Shown: one piece after another, positions 53,834-62,989 of the stretch | How positions within the stretch are numbered: the first letter of the stretch is position 1 | How the letters are laid out: each line of letters starts with the position of its first letter | NCBI RefSeq assembly: GCF_017377575.1 | Contig: NZ_JAFREM010000027.1 | Span: forward strand, 32,647 to 96,646 | Length of the DNA: 64,000 nucleotides | Direction of reading: 5' to 3' | Source: Candidatus Enterococcus moelleringii | GTDB taxonomy: Bacteria > Bacillota > Bacilli > Lactobacillales > Enterococcaceae | Translations under genes and position numbers: made by a program | Notes under the pieces: model-generated | The model's input: only the letters and a program-made list of their open reading frames with translations | What the model was told of the DNA's origin: nothing | The model's database searches: none

Positions 53834-55383
53834 GTAGTGATATTCTGCAAAAAAAAGTTGGGGAATTATTTTTAGATTACAGTGAAAGAAAAAAAAAGTA
53901 TGTTGAAAAGAATCATTATAAGTATATTATTCCAAGTTACCAAAGAGCTTATAAATGGGATGTAGAGTTAGGTGAGATACTTTTTAGAGATCTTATTCTA
54001 CCCAAAGGGGAGGGCTATAACTTTGGTTTCGTAACTCTTTCGGTTCTTGAACAAAATGATGATAGGTTATTCGAAGTCATTGATGGACAGCAAAGAATAA
54101 CGACGATTTATATAATAATGTTAGTTCTGTATAATCGTTTGTGCTGTCTAAATGCTGGGGAAACTGAGAAAAAACGACTAGAAAAATTTATAAACAACTT
54201 CCCTTTTTCTTCTGAAGACTCTCCTACAATACCATTACTGGAAAAGCTACATAAAGATGCCTTAGGTAAGGGAATAAATTCGGAAGATTTTATTAATTTG
54301 GATAGTAGTCCTAATCCCATCTTCGACAATTTTAAAAAAATAGATGACACACTATCTCAATTTCTACAAGGTATGGAGAATGATGAGTCTATAGGAACAA
54401 TAGTTGGATATATCAAATGTATTTTAGAGCAGAAAATTATTATTTTGAAATATAGGACTCCTGCTTTAGCTTTGGATAGTTTTATTGCATTAAATATGAA
54501 GGGGAGACCCTTAGATGCTTATGAAATATTTTCGGCGTTATGCTTGAAAATAATTGATTCTACGGAAGAAATGAATGAATATAAGAAAAAGCTAAATGGT
54601 ATTTTTAATATGTACTCTGCTAATGCTAACTTATTGGGATTTCAGAACTTTAATCACTTTTTAAAGACAATGATAACTTGTATGGATTATGAAAAATACT
54701 CTTCTGATCCCGAAAGAATTAATGAAATAAACTTAAAGATTCCTAATCACTATATAGAAGAAAATTATAAAAGCCCTACTTCAATTATGAATTTTATCGA
54801 TAAATTGGGATTTTACCTAAAAAAAGTTATCAACTTCTTAAAAACTGGAAAACTAACAGAACTAGAAGGTTTTTGTACTGATAAGAGCAAGACCAAAAAT
54901 ATAAATAAAAGACTAGAAGAAATAGAATGGTTAGTATACGGTTGGAACAATACAGAAAATGATGGAGCTATGTTGATGGTCATACGAAAGTATTTGTATG
55001 CTCTGTTAATACAAATTGAAAAGGAAAAAGAAAAAGAAGAAGAAAAGACTGCTAAATCGTACAAATTAATCTATAAGTGTTTGACAGAGATTACCTTATC
55101 GCTGTATCATCATCACTTAATTGGAATTTTAGGAAGTAACTATTTAAAATTGAGACAAGAGAATCTGACCATTTCTTCCGCCCATGATATAAAACACTTG
55201 TATAGTGAAAGCTTCGATTGGGAAGAAATTTTTAAAGCAGAATTAGCTAAAGAAAATTATGGGATTTCTAAAGCTAAGTTCCTTAAAATGAATTTAATAT
55301 TTCAAGTCAAGAGAGTTAAAAAAACAAAAAAATTAATGTTGATGGTCCAATTATTGACGAAATTATCCCTTATAAAAATTTGA
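53830..55383 (+). pseudogene. DUF262 (GmrSD-type) protein, N-terminal part, frameshifted
   Basis: A 517-residue reading frame with hallmark DUF262 motifs: IPSYQRAYKWDVELGEILFRD near residue 35 (quoted to its first 20 residues: IPSYQRAYKWDVELGEILFR) and VIDGQQRITTIY near residue 80, the ParB/Srx-like NTPase site of GmrS. LALDSFIALNMKGRPLDAYEIF is the second conserved block (LALDSFIALNMKGRPLDAYE). The C-terminus after about residue 500 (KKLMLMVQLLTKLSLIKI) is out-of-frame sequence: a one-base change in an A7-C-A7 tract at 55318-55332 would continue into the next ORF. GmrSD proteins cut glucosylated or otherwise modified phage DNA. The frame may be switched on and off or the gene may be broken. 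Confidence 0.75.
55318..55332 (+). repeat. A7-C-A7 homopolymer tract at the DUF262 frameshift
   Basis: Two runs of seven A separated by C mark the point where the upstream frame (ending 55383) and the downstream frame (open to 55829) meet; the downstream frame has a stop at 55317, so the join must fall here. One added A restores a single frame. Confidence 0.8.
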
Positions 55384-55829
55384 ACCTAGAACATTTCGTT
55401 ATTGATAAGAGTAGGTATGAAATTTCTAATGGAAAAAACATGTACTTGTTCAATACTTTACAAATAAAGAAGCTCGTTAATGATAAGTTTGCAGAAGTGA
55501 AATGCAAATCTTGTGTTGATAAAATAAAGTATTTAAATGATAAAGTTTTCTCCTCCCATAGAAAAGAAATGCAATTCTTCTTTGCCTATGTTCAGTTGCT
55601 AGATAAGGAAATCAAAAAATTGAAAAGAATGAAAAATAAAGCTGCCAGCGTTCAAGTCTTTCTAAAGCTAATAAATAAAGACTCTGTTAAATTGACAGAT
55701 TCGAACTTCACCAATTATCAAGGCGAGATGAATAAAGTTATGCGCAACATATTCGCTGGTATTACTGAAGAACTGTGTGAAATATACAATGTATTAGCAT
55801 CGTGTGAAAATAAAAGTAAAGTGTTTTAG
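55335..55829 (+). pseudogene. C-terminal part of the DUF262 protein, out of frame
   Basis: This frame reads NVDGPIIDEIIPYKNLNLEH and continues to the stop at 55829, 165 residues. The first part (before TTG 55380) is protein-like and directly continues the upstream frame if one A is added. The rest is helical and lysine-rich with CKSCVDKIKYL; I do not recognise a nuclease motif. Independent translation from TTG 55380 (149 residues, no ribosome site) is possible but less likely. Confidence 0.65.
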
Positions 55830-55846
55830 TTTTAGAATAAACTGCG

Positions 55847-55883
55847 GGCCTAGTAATTTTGTACAATTTTCTAGGCCATTTTT
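55847..55883 (+). terminator. Terminator ending the six-gene operon
   Basis: GGCCTAG...CTAGGCC with AATTTTGTACAATT in the interior forms a long stem followed by ATTTTTATT. It separates the DUF262 gene from the HNH gene. Confidence 0.85.
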
Positions 55884-56023
55884 ATTCGTTTTTTGAGCAC
55901 ACATCATTTGTTTGTAAGCGTCTGACGCTAACAGTTGTTTAGTGAAAAGTGCAATGATTAGTAAATGGAAAATCAGATGGTTTGTGTACATTTGTCAAGA
56001 TAATTAGAACGGAAGGATGTTTT

Positions 56024-56839
56024 ATGAATAATGGAATATTTGAAAAAACGGATTTCGGGATTTATCATTTTGCCGATATTATTGATGGTGTTTTAGAAAA
56101 TACTTTTCCATATATCGTTAATATAAGCGCTATTTTTGGGGAAGGTGAAATTCAATACTATCTCAAACCTTTCAAAAAGCACTCTTGTTTCCATAGTTTT
56201 ATTGGCTTCATAGTTGATTCTGTCTTCCAGGAAGACCCAGGATTTATTGATACTAATAGTAAAGATAGAATGCTTTATCTAGATCATTGGTTTGTGAAAT
56301 ACGGGTTCGTTGATGGAAGATTTGATGAGTGGGCCAAAAGCAAAGGATTTGAGATCGATCAAGCTAGTGTAGATGATATAGACGAGTACTTAGAAGCAGT
56401 TATCTTGAGTGAAGAGTATGAGAACCTTATCTTTCAAATATCTAATGAAGTATTTTATCTAATGTTTTCTAATCGAAAGATTATGCTACGTTTTAATCAT
56501 CTTATCTCGAATTATTTGAGAACACTAAATAAAACAGAAATTATTCCAGATAATCTCTGCTATTTAAAAAAAGATGGAAAATTAAAAAGACGCGCTCTAC
56601 CTAAGTGGGTAAAAGATGCTGTTTTCTTTAGAGATAGAGGGCGATGTGTTTTATGCAATAAAGATTTGTCTAATTTAGTTAGCAGACAGAATCTGAATAA
56701 TTATGATCACATAGTGCCTTTAAATTTTTATGGTTTCAATGACGTAACAAACATTCAACTGTTGTGTGAGAAGTGCAATAAGAAAAAAGGTGGAAACTAT
56801 ATAAGCACTAGCCAAGTATACGAGAAATGGTACCGATAA
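56024..56839 (+). CDS. HNH endonuclease
   Basis: A 271-residue protein whose last 90 residues form a zinc-HNH nuclease: RDRGRCVLCNKDLS (first Cys pair), YDHIVPLNFYGFNDVTNIQL (His-Asn core) and LLCEKCNKKKGG (second Cys pair). The N-terminal 185 residues are acidic and helical without a recognised domain and may sense the target. ATG 56024 follows GGAAGGA. It is monocistronic between the terminator at 55847 and the McrBC genes. A stand-alone defence nuclease is the likely role, by position. Confidence 0.8.
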   Translation: MNNGIFEKTDFGIYHFADIIDGVLENTFPYIVNISAIFGEGEIQYYLKPFKKHSCFHSFIGFIVDSVFQEDPGFIDTNSKDRMLYLDHWFVKYGFVDGRFDEWAKSKGFEIDQASVDDIDEYLEAVILSEEYENLIFQISNEVFYLMFSNRKIMLRFNHLISNYLRTLNKTEIIPDNLCYLKKDGKLKRRALPKWVKDAVFFRDRGRCVLCNKDLSNLVSRQNLNNYDHIVPLNFYGFNDVTNIQLLCEKCNKKKGGNYISTSQVYEKWYR

Positions 56840-57303
56840 TCACTAACAAAATGTAACTTCGAAAATTAATTTGAGTTAATTACTTGCTTTTAGACATTGC
56901 TTAAAACAATATGCAGAAGAACGACGAAAAATAAATTGCAAAGAAGAAAAAATATTATTGCAAATGCATTTCAAACTGTCAAATTGTTCTGGATTCTTTT
57001 AGATCCTACCGAACTTTCTATTTGAAGTGGGTCAAATAGAACAGGAGAGATAAATTTACGACTACTGAAGAACTTATAAAATATATATATGAAACCTCCA
57101 TTGAAGAAACGAAATTTACAGATAATCAACAAAAAGGGGAACGTGCGCTTATTCTATTGCCTAGGTATAGAGAGGCAGAACAACCTTCTTTAGAAGAGAA
57201 GTCCGGTGAACAAATTACGTTTAGTAATATAACTTCTAAGAAAGCGCTTTAAATTACAAAAAATGAAAAATTTAAAAAAAGTGTCGAAGGTGAGGAACCT
57301 ACC
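56840..57303 (+). other. Intergenic region with a gene relic before mcrB
   Basis: About 460 bases. The first 210 hold nothing recognisable; the rest includes an open frame without a start codon (57053-57252, listed separately) and a 50-base AT-rich leader with AGGTGAGG before mcrB. Confidence 0.5.
57053..57252 (+). pseudogene. Possible gene relic without start codon
   Basis: The frame reads KFTTTEELIKYIYETSIEET and continues about 66 codons to TAA 57250-57252 with protein-like composition (LILLPRYREAEQPSLEEKSG), but has no ATG, GTG or good TTG at its head. It may be what is left of a deleted gene. I do not recognise it. Confidence 0.3.
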
Positions 57304-59451
57304 ATGAAAAGCGTAACTATTCAAGAACTATTAACTCCCTATTTTCCAAAGGATACAGATTTCAAGAGAGTTAAAATTATTCATCATGTATATGATGCGT
57401 GGAAAAAAACTGGGGATGAGAACTATATTGAATTTCAAAAACACCAAGCTAAGAATGTTTTCAAGAATATTGATTACATTGTAACAACTATAGGGCAAGC
57501 TGAAGGTGGTAGTGCTAGTGTTTTTAAAGGTGTATATAGTGTTCAATACAGTGGGGAAAAAGACTGGACTAATCCATTAACTAAAATAATCTCTACTTTA
57601 CATTTTTATGAAATGGAAGAAGTAACTGGGTTTGAAAAATTCAAGGATAAAATTGTAATCGATTATCCTGCACCAATTGGTTGGAACCAGTTTTGGGAAA
57701 AGGGAAAAATTATTATTGATGGGTTGGATATTTTAGAGTATCGAACTGAACGTCTAACTAAAATATTTAAAGAATTTGTAGAATTTAGTGACTGGTGTTA
57801 TCAAGAAAACAACGGGGAATACGCTGATAAAAAGGCTAAGTCTAATAAATTTATAGTAGGAAAGTTCAAAAGAGATGATATTTCACCAATTACCGTAGTT
57901 GGTAGACACTTTGGATGGAGTTTCAACCAACCTAATGCTGGGAAAAAACTTTGGGCTAAAGGATATATCAATGATGGGGGGAAAAAAATTGTCTATGACA
58001 GAAGTGAGGAAACTTCTAAAAAACTAAAATTTGAAGTATTCCTTGGTAAAGATTCAGATAGCGAAAATAAAAACAAGACACTAAAGGTGATCGAGTTGGG
58101 TAATGAATCACCAACATTAGAGCAGATTACGGAAATTATAAAATTTTTTTGGGAGTATGTCGATATGGAGAAGGAAAGCTTAGTAGGATGGAACAAAATA
58201 CTATACGGACCTCCTGGAACAGGTAAAACGTATAAAATTCGTGAAATAAAACAAAAGTTGTTAGGTAGTTCAGATAATGTAAGAGAGGCCGCTCTCAATT
58301 ATGAACCATCATCTTGGAAAGAAGCAATCTATTTAGCCTTCATAATTAAAAATGAAAAAACAATGACAGTAAAAGACATAGAAAAAAGTGATGTTATTGT
58401 TCAATATGCAAATAACCAGAATAGTAAAAAGCCATACGATACTATTAATACAGAAATAAGTGAGAATGCCACAAAAGAATCAACTGGGTCTAAGAATCTT
58501 AGAAAGACAGACTTGTTTGAACGCGTAGACCGAAAATATTGGCAGCTAACAGAAAAAGGTAGACTTGAGGCTGAAAAAATCGAAAATAAGATTAAGCAGT
58601 TATACCTATCAAAATATGATTCATTCTTTTCTTTAGTAACATTTCACCAGTCTTATAGCTATGAAGATTTTATTGAAGGAATCGTTGCTGAAACGAAAGA
58701 TGGTCATATCAATTATCGTGTCAAAGATGGAATTTTTAAAGAGTTCTGTAATCGCGCAAAAGATCATCCACAGCAGAACTATCTTTTTGCAATTGATGAA
58801 ATTAATAGAGGGAACATCAGTAAGATACTCGGAGAATTAATTACATTGATCGAACCTTCCAAGCGCCTAGGTGCAGCCGAAGAATTAACAGTTACGTTGC
58901 CCTATTCGGGAGAAACATTTGGGGTACCCAAAAATGTATTTATTCTAGGAACTATGAATACAGCTGACCGTTCTATTGCTATGATGGATACAGCACTTAG
59001 ACGAAGATTTGAGTTTAAAGAAGAAAGGCCGGACCCTAGTATCATTGGAAGTAAAGTAGGAACGATTGGAGGTATTGATGTTGCCAAATTGATGGAGGTA
59101 ATGAATAGCAGGATTGAATTTTTATACGATAGAGACCATACTTTAGGGCATGCTTTCTTTCTAAATATCTCGACGATTGAGGAATTACAATCTGTATTTG
59201 AAAAAAAGATTATTCCACTACTTCAAGAGTATTTCTTTGAGGATTACGAAAAGATCCGAGCTGTACTAAATGATGAAAAGGGGATATATATAGAGCGGAT
59301 TGATAAGTTAGATGATAATCTCTTTGGTTCGAAATTTAAAAAGCTAACCAATGACTATGACAATGTACGTTTTGTTGTTAATCATGGTGTACAGAATGAT
59401 GATTTTATAGAATTTGCTAAATCGATTGTAGCTGATGGGAAGTCATCATGA
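57304..59451 (+). CDS. mcrB: McrB-type AAA+ GTPase subunit of a 5-methylcytosine-type restriction enzyme
   Basis: A 715-residue motor subunit. Residues 1-290 form the N-terminal recognition part (no domain I can name; HFGWSFNQPNAGKKLWAKGY). The AAA+ GTPase part has Walker A ILYGPPGTGKTYKIREI (about 300), a long insertion, FAIDEINRGNISKILGEL (Walker B) and the McrB signature GTMNTADRSIAMMDTALRRR. ATG 57304 follows AGGTGAGG. It overlaps the nuclease gene mcrC by four bases. McrBC cuts DNA with modified cytosines; the base recognised here depends on the N-terminal domain and is unknown. Confidence 0.92.
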   Translation: MKSVTIQELLTPYFPKDTDFKRVKIIHHVYDAWKKTGDENYIEFQKHQAKNVFKNIDYIVTTIGQAEGGSASVFKGVYSVQYSGEKDWTNPLTKIISTLHFYEMEEVTGFEKFKDKIVIDYPAPIGWNQFWEKGKIIIDGLDILEYRTERLTKIFKEFVEFSDWCYQENNGEYADKKAKSNKFIVGKFKRDDISPITVVGRHFGWSFNQPNAGKKLWAKGYINDGGKKIVYDRSEETSKKLKFEVFLGKDSDSENKNKTLKVIELGNESPTLEQITEIIKFFWEYVDMEKESLVGWNKILYGPPGTGKTYKIREIKQKLLGSSDNVREAALNYEPSSWKEAIYLAFIIKNEKTMTVKDIEKSDVIVQYANNQNSKKPYDTINTEISENATKESTGSKNLRKTDLFERVDRKYWQLTEKGRLEAEKIENKIKQLYLSKYDSFFSLVTFHQSYSYEDFIEGIVAETKDGHINYRVKDGIFKEFCNRAKDHPQQNYLFAIDEINRGNISKILGELITLIEPSKRLGAAEELTVTLPYSGETFGVPKNVFILGTMNTADRSIAMMDTALRRRFEFKEERPDPSIIGSKVGTIGGIDVAKLMEVMNSRIEFLYDRDHTLGHAFFLNISTIEELQSVFEKKIIPLLQEYFFEDYEKIRAVLNDEKGIYIERIDKLDDNLFGSKFKKLTNDYDNVRFVVNHGVQNDDFIEFAKSIVADGKSS

Positions 59452-60767
59452 GAGTGAAAAACGATAGAACAATTACAGTTTCAGAATACGACAAGATCTG
59501 TAAGGATGATGAATACAGTGATGTAACGATTACTCTTGAAGACATTCGGGAATTAAAATCTTATATTGATGATCAAAATTCTTCAGATGAATCGGATAGC
59601 GATGAATCCCGTAATTTTTTAAGATCAATTAGAAATGGTGTGCAAGTAAAAAATTTTGTAGGTGTCTTACAAACTGATTCAGGACTTACTATCGAAATTC
59701 TTCCAAAAATTTATGGGAAATCAAAAAAGAGTACTGATGAAGAAGCAGTTCGAAAACTATTTTTACAGATGCTTAAAACAGTTCGAGTAATTAATGGAAA
59801 AACATTCAAGCTTACGAATCTTAATACTAATCGTAATGATATTTTGGAAGTATTTATTTCAATGTTTTTAGAGGAACTGTCTAAGGTTATCAAATATGGT
59901 CTCAAATCAAACTATGTGTCTGTACAAAGTAATGAACGGTTTTTAAAAGGAAAGCTATTGATGACTCAGCATATTAGAAAAAACAGCATAAACAAATCCC
60001 ATTTTTATAATGAATTTGATGAGTACTTAATTGATGTGCCAGAGAATCAACTCTTAAAAACGACTTTAGAATTCCTGCTGAAAAGGAGTAAGGATAACAA
60101 TAATTTAAGATTAATTCGTGAGCAATTGGTTTATTTTGATTTTGTAAGTACAACTAAAGATATTCAGCAAAGTATCAGCAAAATCCAGTTGGGTCGCAAT
60201 TATCGATACTATGAACAATCGCTTAATTGGTGTGAAATTTTTCTCAGTGGCAAATCATTTACGTCATTTAGAGGCTCCAATCTAGCCTTCGCCATCCTAT
60301 TTCCTATGGAAAAAATCTTTGAAGCATATATTGCACATATTGTTAAAAAGGTATTGTCTGATTGTGATGTATCTACTCAAGACACTACATGTTGGCTATT
60401 TGATACTACTGAAGAAGCAAAGCGCAGCTATCAACTTAGGCCAGATATTGTCGTGAAGAATTCTAAATGGACAACAATTGCTGATACTAAATGGAAAATT
60501 TTAGATCATAAGGGACCCTCACAAGCTGATCTTTATCAAATGTACGCTTACTTTACCAGATATGAGCATCAAGGAAGTAATGTTAAAGAAGTAGTGATTA
60601 TTTATCCTTATTCTGATGAATATCCAGAAAAAAAATTCCAAAGTACCAAAGTTAGAAATAGCGAGGTAAGTGCAGAAATCATTGCAAGGATCAGGATAAA
60701 ATATATTGATCTGCTATCGAATGATATTGAGGAACAAATAAAAGAGACTTTTAAGAGTAGCAGCTAA
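59448..60767 (+). CDS. mcrC: McrC-type nuclease subunit
   Basis: The 439-residue partner of McrB. The N-terminal part (about 1-200; VQVKNFVGVLQTDSGLTIEI, LPKIYGKS) activates the GTPase and the C-terminal part carries the PD-(D/E)XK nuclease: LRPDIVVKNSKWTTIADTKW with the catalytic D...D-x-K, then QADLYQMYAYFTRY, the Gln/Tyr motif of this nuclease family. ATG 59448 overlaps the mcrB stop (ATGA). A terminator follows at 60826. Confidence 0.92.
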   Translation: MRVKNDRTITVSEYDKICKDDEYSDVTITLEDIRELKSYIDDQNSSDESDSDESRNFLRSIRNGVQVKNFVGVLQTDSGLTIEILPKIYGKSKKSTDEEAVRKLFLQMLKTVRVINGKTFKLTNLNTNRNDILEVFISMFLEELSKVIKYGLKSNYVSVQSNERFLKGKLLMTQHIRKNSINKSHFYNEFDEYLIDVPENQLLKTTLEFLLKRSKDNNNLRLIREQLVYFDFVSTTKDIQQSISKIQLGRNYRYYEQSLNWCEIFLSGKSFTSFRGSNLAFAILFPMEKIFEAYIAHIVKKVLSDCDVSTQDTTCWLFDTTEEAKRSYQLRPDIVVKNSKWTTIADTKWKILDHKGPSQADLYQMYAYFTRYEHQGSNVKEVVIIYPYSDEYPEKKFQSTKVRNSEVSAEIIARIRIKYIDLLSNDIEEQIKETFKSSS

Positions 60768-60825
60768 GAATACGAACCCGAAGAATAACTTGAAAAGATT
60801 ATCCAAATTTGTATAACGTAAGAAC

Positions 60826-60870
60826 AGAGCTTGAACGCTGATAAAGTGTTTAAGCTCTATTTTATTATTT
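60826..60870 (+). terminator. mcrBC terminator
   Basis: AGAGCTTGAAC pairs with GTTTAAGCTCT, followed by ATTTTATTATTT. Confidence 0.8.
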
Positions 60871-60965
60871 AAAGCATGTCTTTTTTTTGTCACAAAAAGG
60901 AACGCGCGTTCGCATATAATTAATCTTGTAAGTGATCACTACAAAAAAGAATAAGGAGAATTGAT

Positions 60966-62822
60966 ATGGGAGATATAAACAAAATGATTCAATGGATGAA
61001 AGACCATGAAGGAAAAGTAGTATATGCGCAAGTTCGGCCTTGGGGTGGTGGGAATCCACCACAATATGATTGTTCAGCAGCAGTAATTTCAGCATTACGA
61101 GCCGGTGGTTTCATGGATAATTCTGGAGGAAACTATGGGAATACAGAAACGTTGTACAAATTAGAAGGTACTTTGTTACAGCCGATTTCACGTCAAGAAG
61201 TAAAACGAGGTGATCTTTTTGTTTCTGGGGTCAAAGGTGGATCAACAGGTAGCAATGGTCACACGGGGATTTTTATGGATAATCAAACAATTATCCATTG
61301 TACTATCGCTCCTGCCTATGGCAAAAATGGCATTGTTACAACTCCAGCACAAGGCTGGATGGGAGATTACAGTGGATTACCAGTCTATTATTATCGATTG
61401 AAAGGTCAAACAAAACCGCAAGGAGAACCTATAAATGATGGTAGATACGTAACAGTGATTAAGAAAGGAGTGAAGGTATATAATTCATTTGATTGGAACA
61501 TTAAGGACAATACAGACAACATTTTCAATCAAACTTTCTTAGCCAAAGTTAGGTATCAGCATTCTAATGGCACTATCTATTTTTCAATGTATAACAATAA
61601 AGGAACATGGATGGGATATATACAGTCTGATGCGATTAAAATCAGTTCGAAACCAGAAGGAGCTTGGGTAGGTGATGGCCGATACGTGACGATAGCAGTA
61701 AAAGGAAAAGATATCTATGAGAATTTCGAATGGAAAAAGAAAGACAGTACAGACAACCATTACCAAAAAACGTATCAAGCGTTAGGACGATACCATCATT
61801 ATAATGGGAAAGTTTACTATTCAGCCTACTATAAAGGAGCTTGGCAAGGTTATATCGAAGAAAGCACCTGTAAAGTAGCCAATGGAGCAGAAGGAGCCTG
61901 GATAGGCGATGGTCGATACGTAACGATAACAGTAAATGGCAAAGATATCTATGAGAATTTCGAATGGAAAAAGAAAGACAGTACAGACAACCATTACCAA
62001 AAAACGTATCAAGCGTTAGGTCGGTATCATCATTATAATGGGAAAGTTTACTATTCAGCCTACTATAAAGGAGCTTGGCAAGGCTATATTGAAGAAAGTA
62101 CCTGTAAAGTAGCTAATGGAGCAGAAGGAGCCTGGATAGGTGATGGTCGATACGTGACGATAACAGTAAAAGGTAAAGATATTTATGAGAATTTTGAATG
62201 GAAAAAGAAAGACAGCACAGACAATCATTACCAAAAAACGTATCAAGCATTAGGAAGATACCATCATTATAATGGAACTGTTTATTATTCAGCTTATTAC
62301 AAAGGAGCTTGGCAAGGCTATATTGAAGAAAGTACCTGTAAAGTAGCTAATGGAGCAGAAGGAGCCTGGGTAGGCGATGGCCGATACGTGACGATAACAG
62401 CAAAAGGAAAAGATATCTATGAGAACTTTGAGTGGAAAAAGAAAGACAGTACAGACAATCATTACCAAAAAACGTATCAAGCATTAGGAAGATACCATCA
62501 TTATAATGAAACTGTTTATTATTCAGCCTACTATAAAGGAACTTGGCAAGGTTATATCGAAGAAAATACCTGTAAAGTAGCTAATGGAGCAGAAGGCGCT
62601 TGGCTAGATGTTGGTAAAAAAGCAAGAGTAGTAAAAAAAGACAGTAATGTTTATGAAAATTTTGATTGGAAAATTAAAGGGAGCACAAATGAATTTTTAG
62701 CTGAGGTATATTCGGCTTTAGGAAAATATCATCACTATAATGGCAATCGTTATTATTCACTATATCTTGCTGGAAAATGGCAAGGATATTTTGAAGAAAG
62801 TACCATTGAACTGTTGTCTTAG
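60966..62822 (+). CDS. Peptidoglycan hydrolase (phage-type amidase/NlpC-like) with six C-terminal wall-binding repeats
   Basis: A 618-residue protein. Residues 1-145 form an NlpC/P60-like Amidase_5 domain: YDCSAAVISALRAGG (catalytic Cys), GNTETLYKLEG, NGHTGIFMDNQTIIHC (His). From about residue 155 there are six repeats of about 78 residues (DGRYVTI..GKDIYENFEWK, STDNHYQKTYQALGRYHHYN, YYSAYYKGAWQGYIEES), of which repeats 2-5 are nearly identical. They resemble SH3b/GW-type wall-binding modules. There is no signal peptide and no holin gene nearby, so it is either a phage-derived lysin or a lysis-released bacteriolysin. ATG 60966 follows AAGGAG. Confidence 0.85.
   Translation: MGDINKMIQWMKDHEGKVVYAQVRPWGGGNPPQYDCSAAVISALRAGGFMDNSGGNYGNTETLYKLEGTLLQPISRQEVKRGDLFVSGVKGGSTGSNGHTGIFMDNQTIIHCTIAPAYGKNGIVTTPAQGWMGDYSGLPVYYYRLKGQTKPQGEPINDGRYVTVIKKGVKVYNSFDWNIKDNTDNIFNQTFLAKVRYQHSNGTIYFSMYNNKGTWMGYIQSDAIKISSKPEGAWVGDGRYVTIAVKGKDIYENFEWKKKDSTDNHYQKTYQALGRYHHYNGKVYYSAYYKGAWQGYIEESTCKVANGAEGAWIGDGRYVTITVNGKDIYENFEWKKKDSTDNHYQKTYQALGRYHHYNGKVYYSAYYKGAWQGYIEESTCKVANGAEGAWIGDGRYVTITVKGKDIYENFEWKKKDSTDNHYQKTYQALGRYHHYNGTVYYSAYYKGAWQGYIEESTCKVANGAEGAWVGDGRYVTITAKGKDIYENFEWKKKDSTDNHYQKTYQALGRYHHYNETVYYSAYYKGTWQGYIEENTCKVANGAEGAWLDVGKKARVVKKDSNVYENFDWKIKGSTNEFLAEVYSALGKYHHYNGNRYYSLYLAGKWQGYFEESTIELLS
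61671..62606 (+). repeat. Four near-identical 234-bp tandem repeats inside the hydrolase gene
   Basis: Units of 234 bp (78 codons) beginning near GGTGATGGCCGATACGTGAC recur at about 61671, 61905, 62139 and 62373 with few differences, mostly synonymous. More divergent copies flank them on both sides. Recombination between units could change the repeat number. Confidence 0.85.
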
Positions 62823-62919
62823 AGTTTGAAAATTTTAATGTATGCGATGGATAGGAAATTACATGACGTATCGTATCGATAAAACGATGGAACCCACCGC
62901 GATATCCTAAACCCAAAAG

Positions 62920-62954
62920 CAGCAACAAGGTCAACGCACGTTGGCCTGTTGCTG
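62920..62954 (-). terminator. Terminator of the leftward helicase gene
   Basis: CAGCAACAGGCCAACG and its near-complement form a 16-pair stem with one bulge; on the minus strand it is followed by CTTTTGGGTTT. It lies 36 bases beyond the stop of the minus-strand helicase gene. Confidence 0.65.
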
Positions 62955-62989
62955 TCATCAGGACTATCCATAACTAACTTTCAAACTCC

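Noticed and set aside
61584..62480. Four similar minus-strand ORFs of 63-64 codons
   Set aside because: They are antisense shadows of the 234-bp repeats in the hydrolase gene.
61671..62606. Regular direct repeats that might suggest a CRISPR array
   Set aside because: The unit is 234 bp, in frame and coding, without spacers; no cas genes are present.
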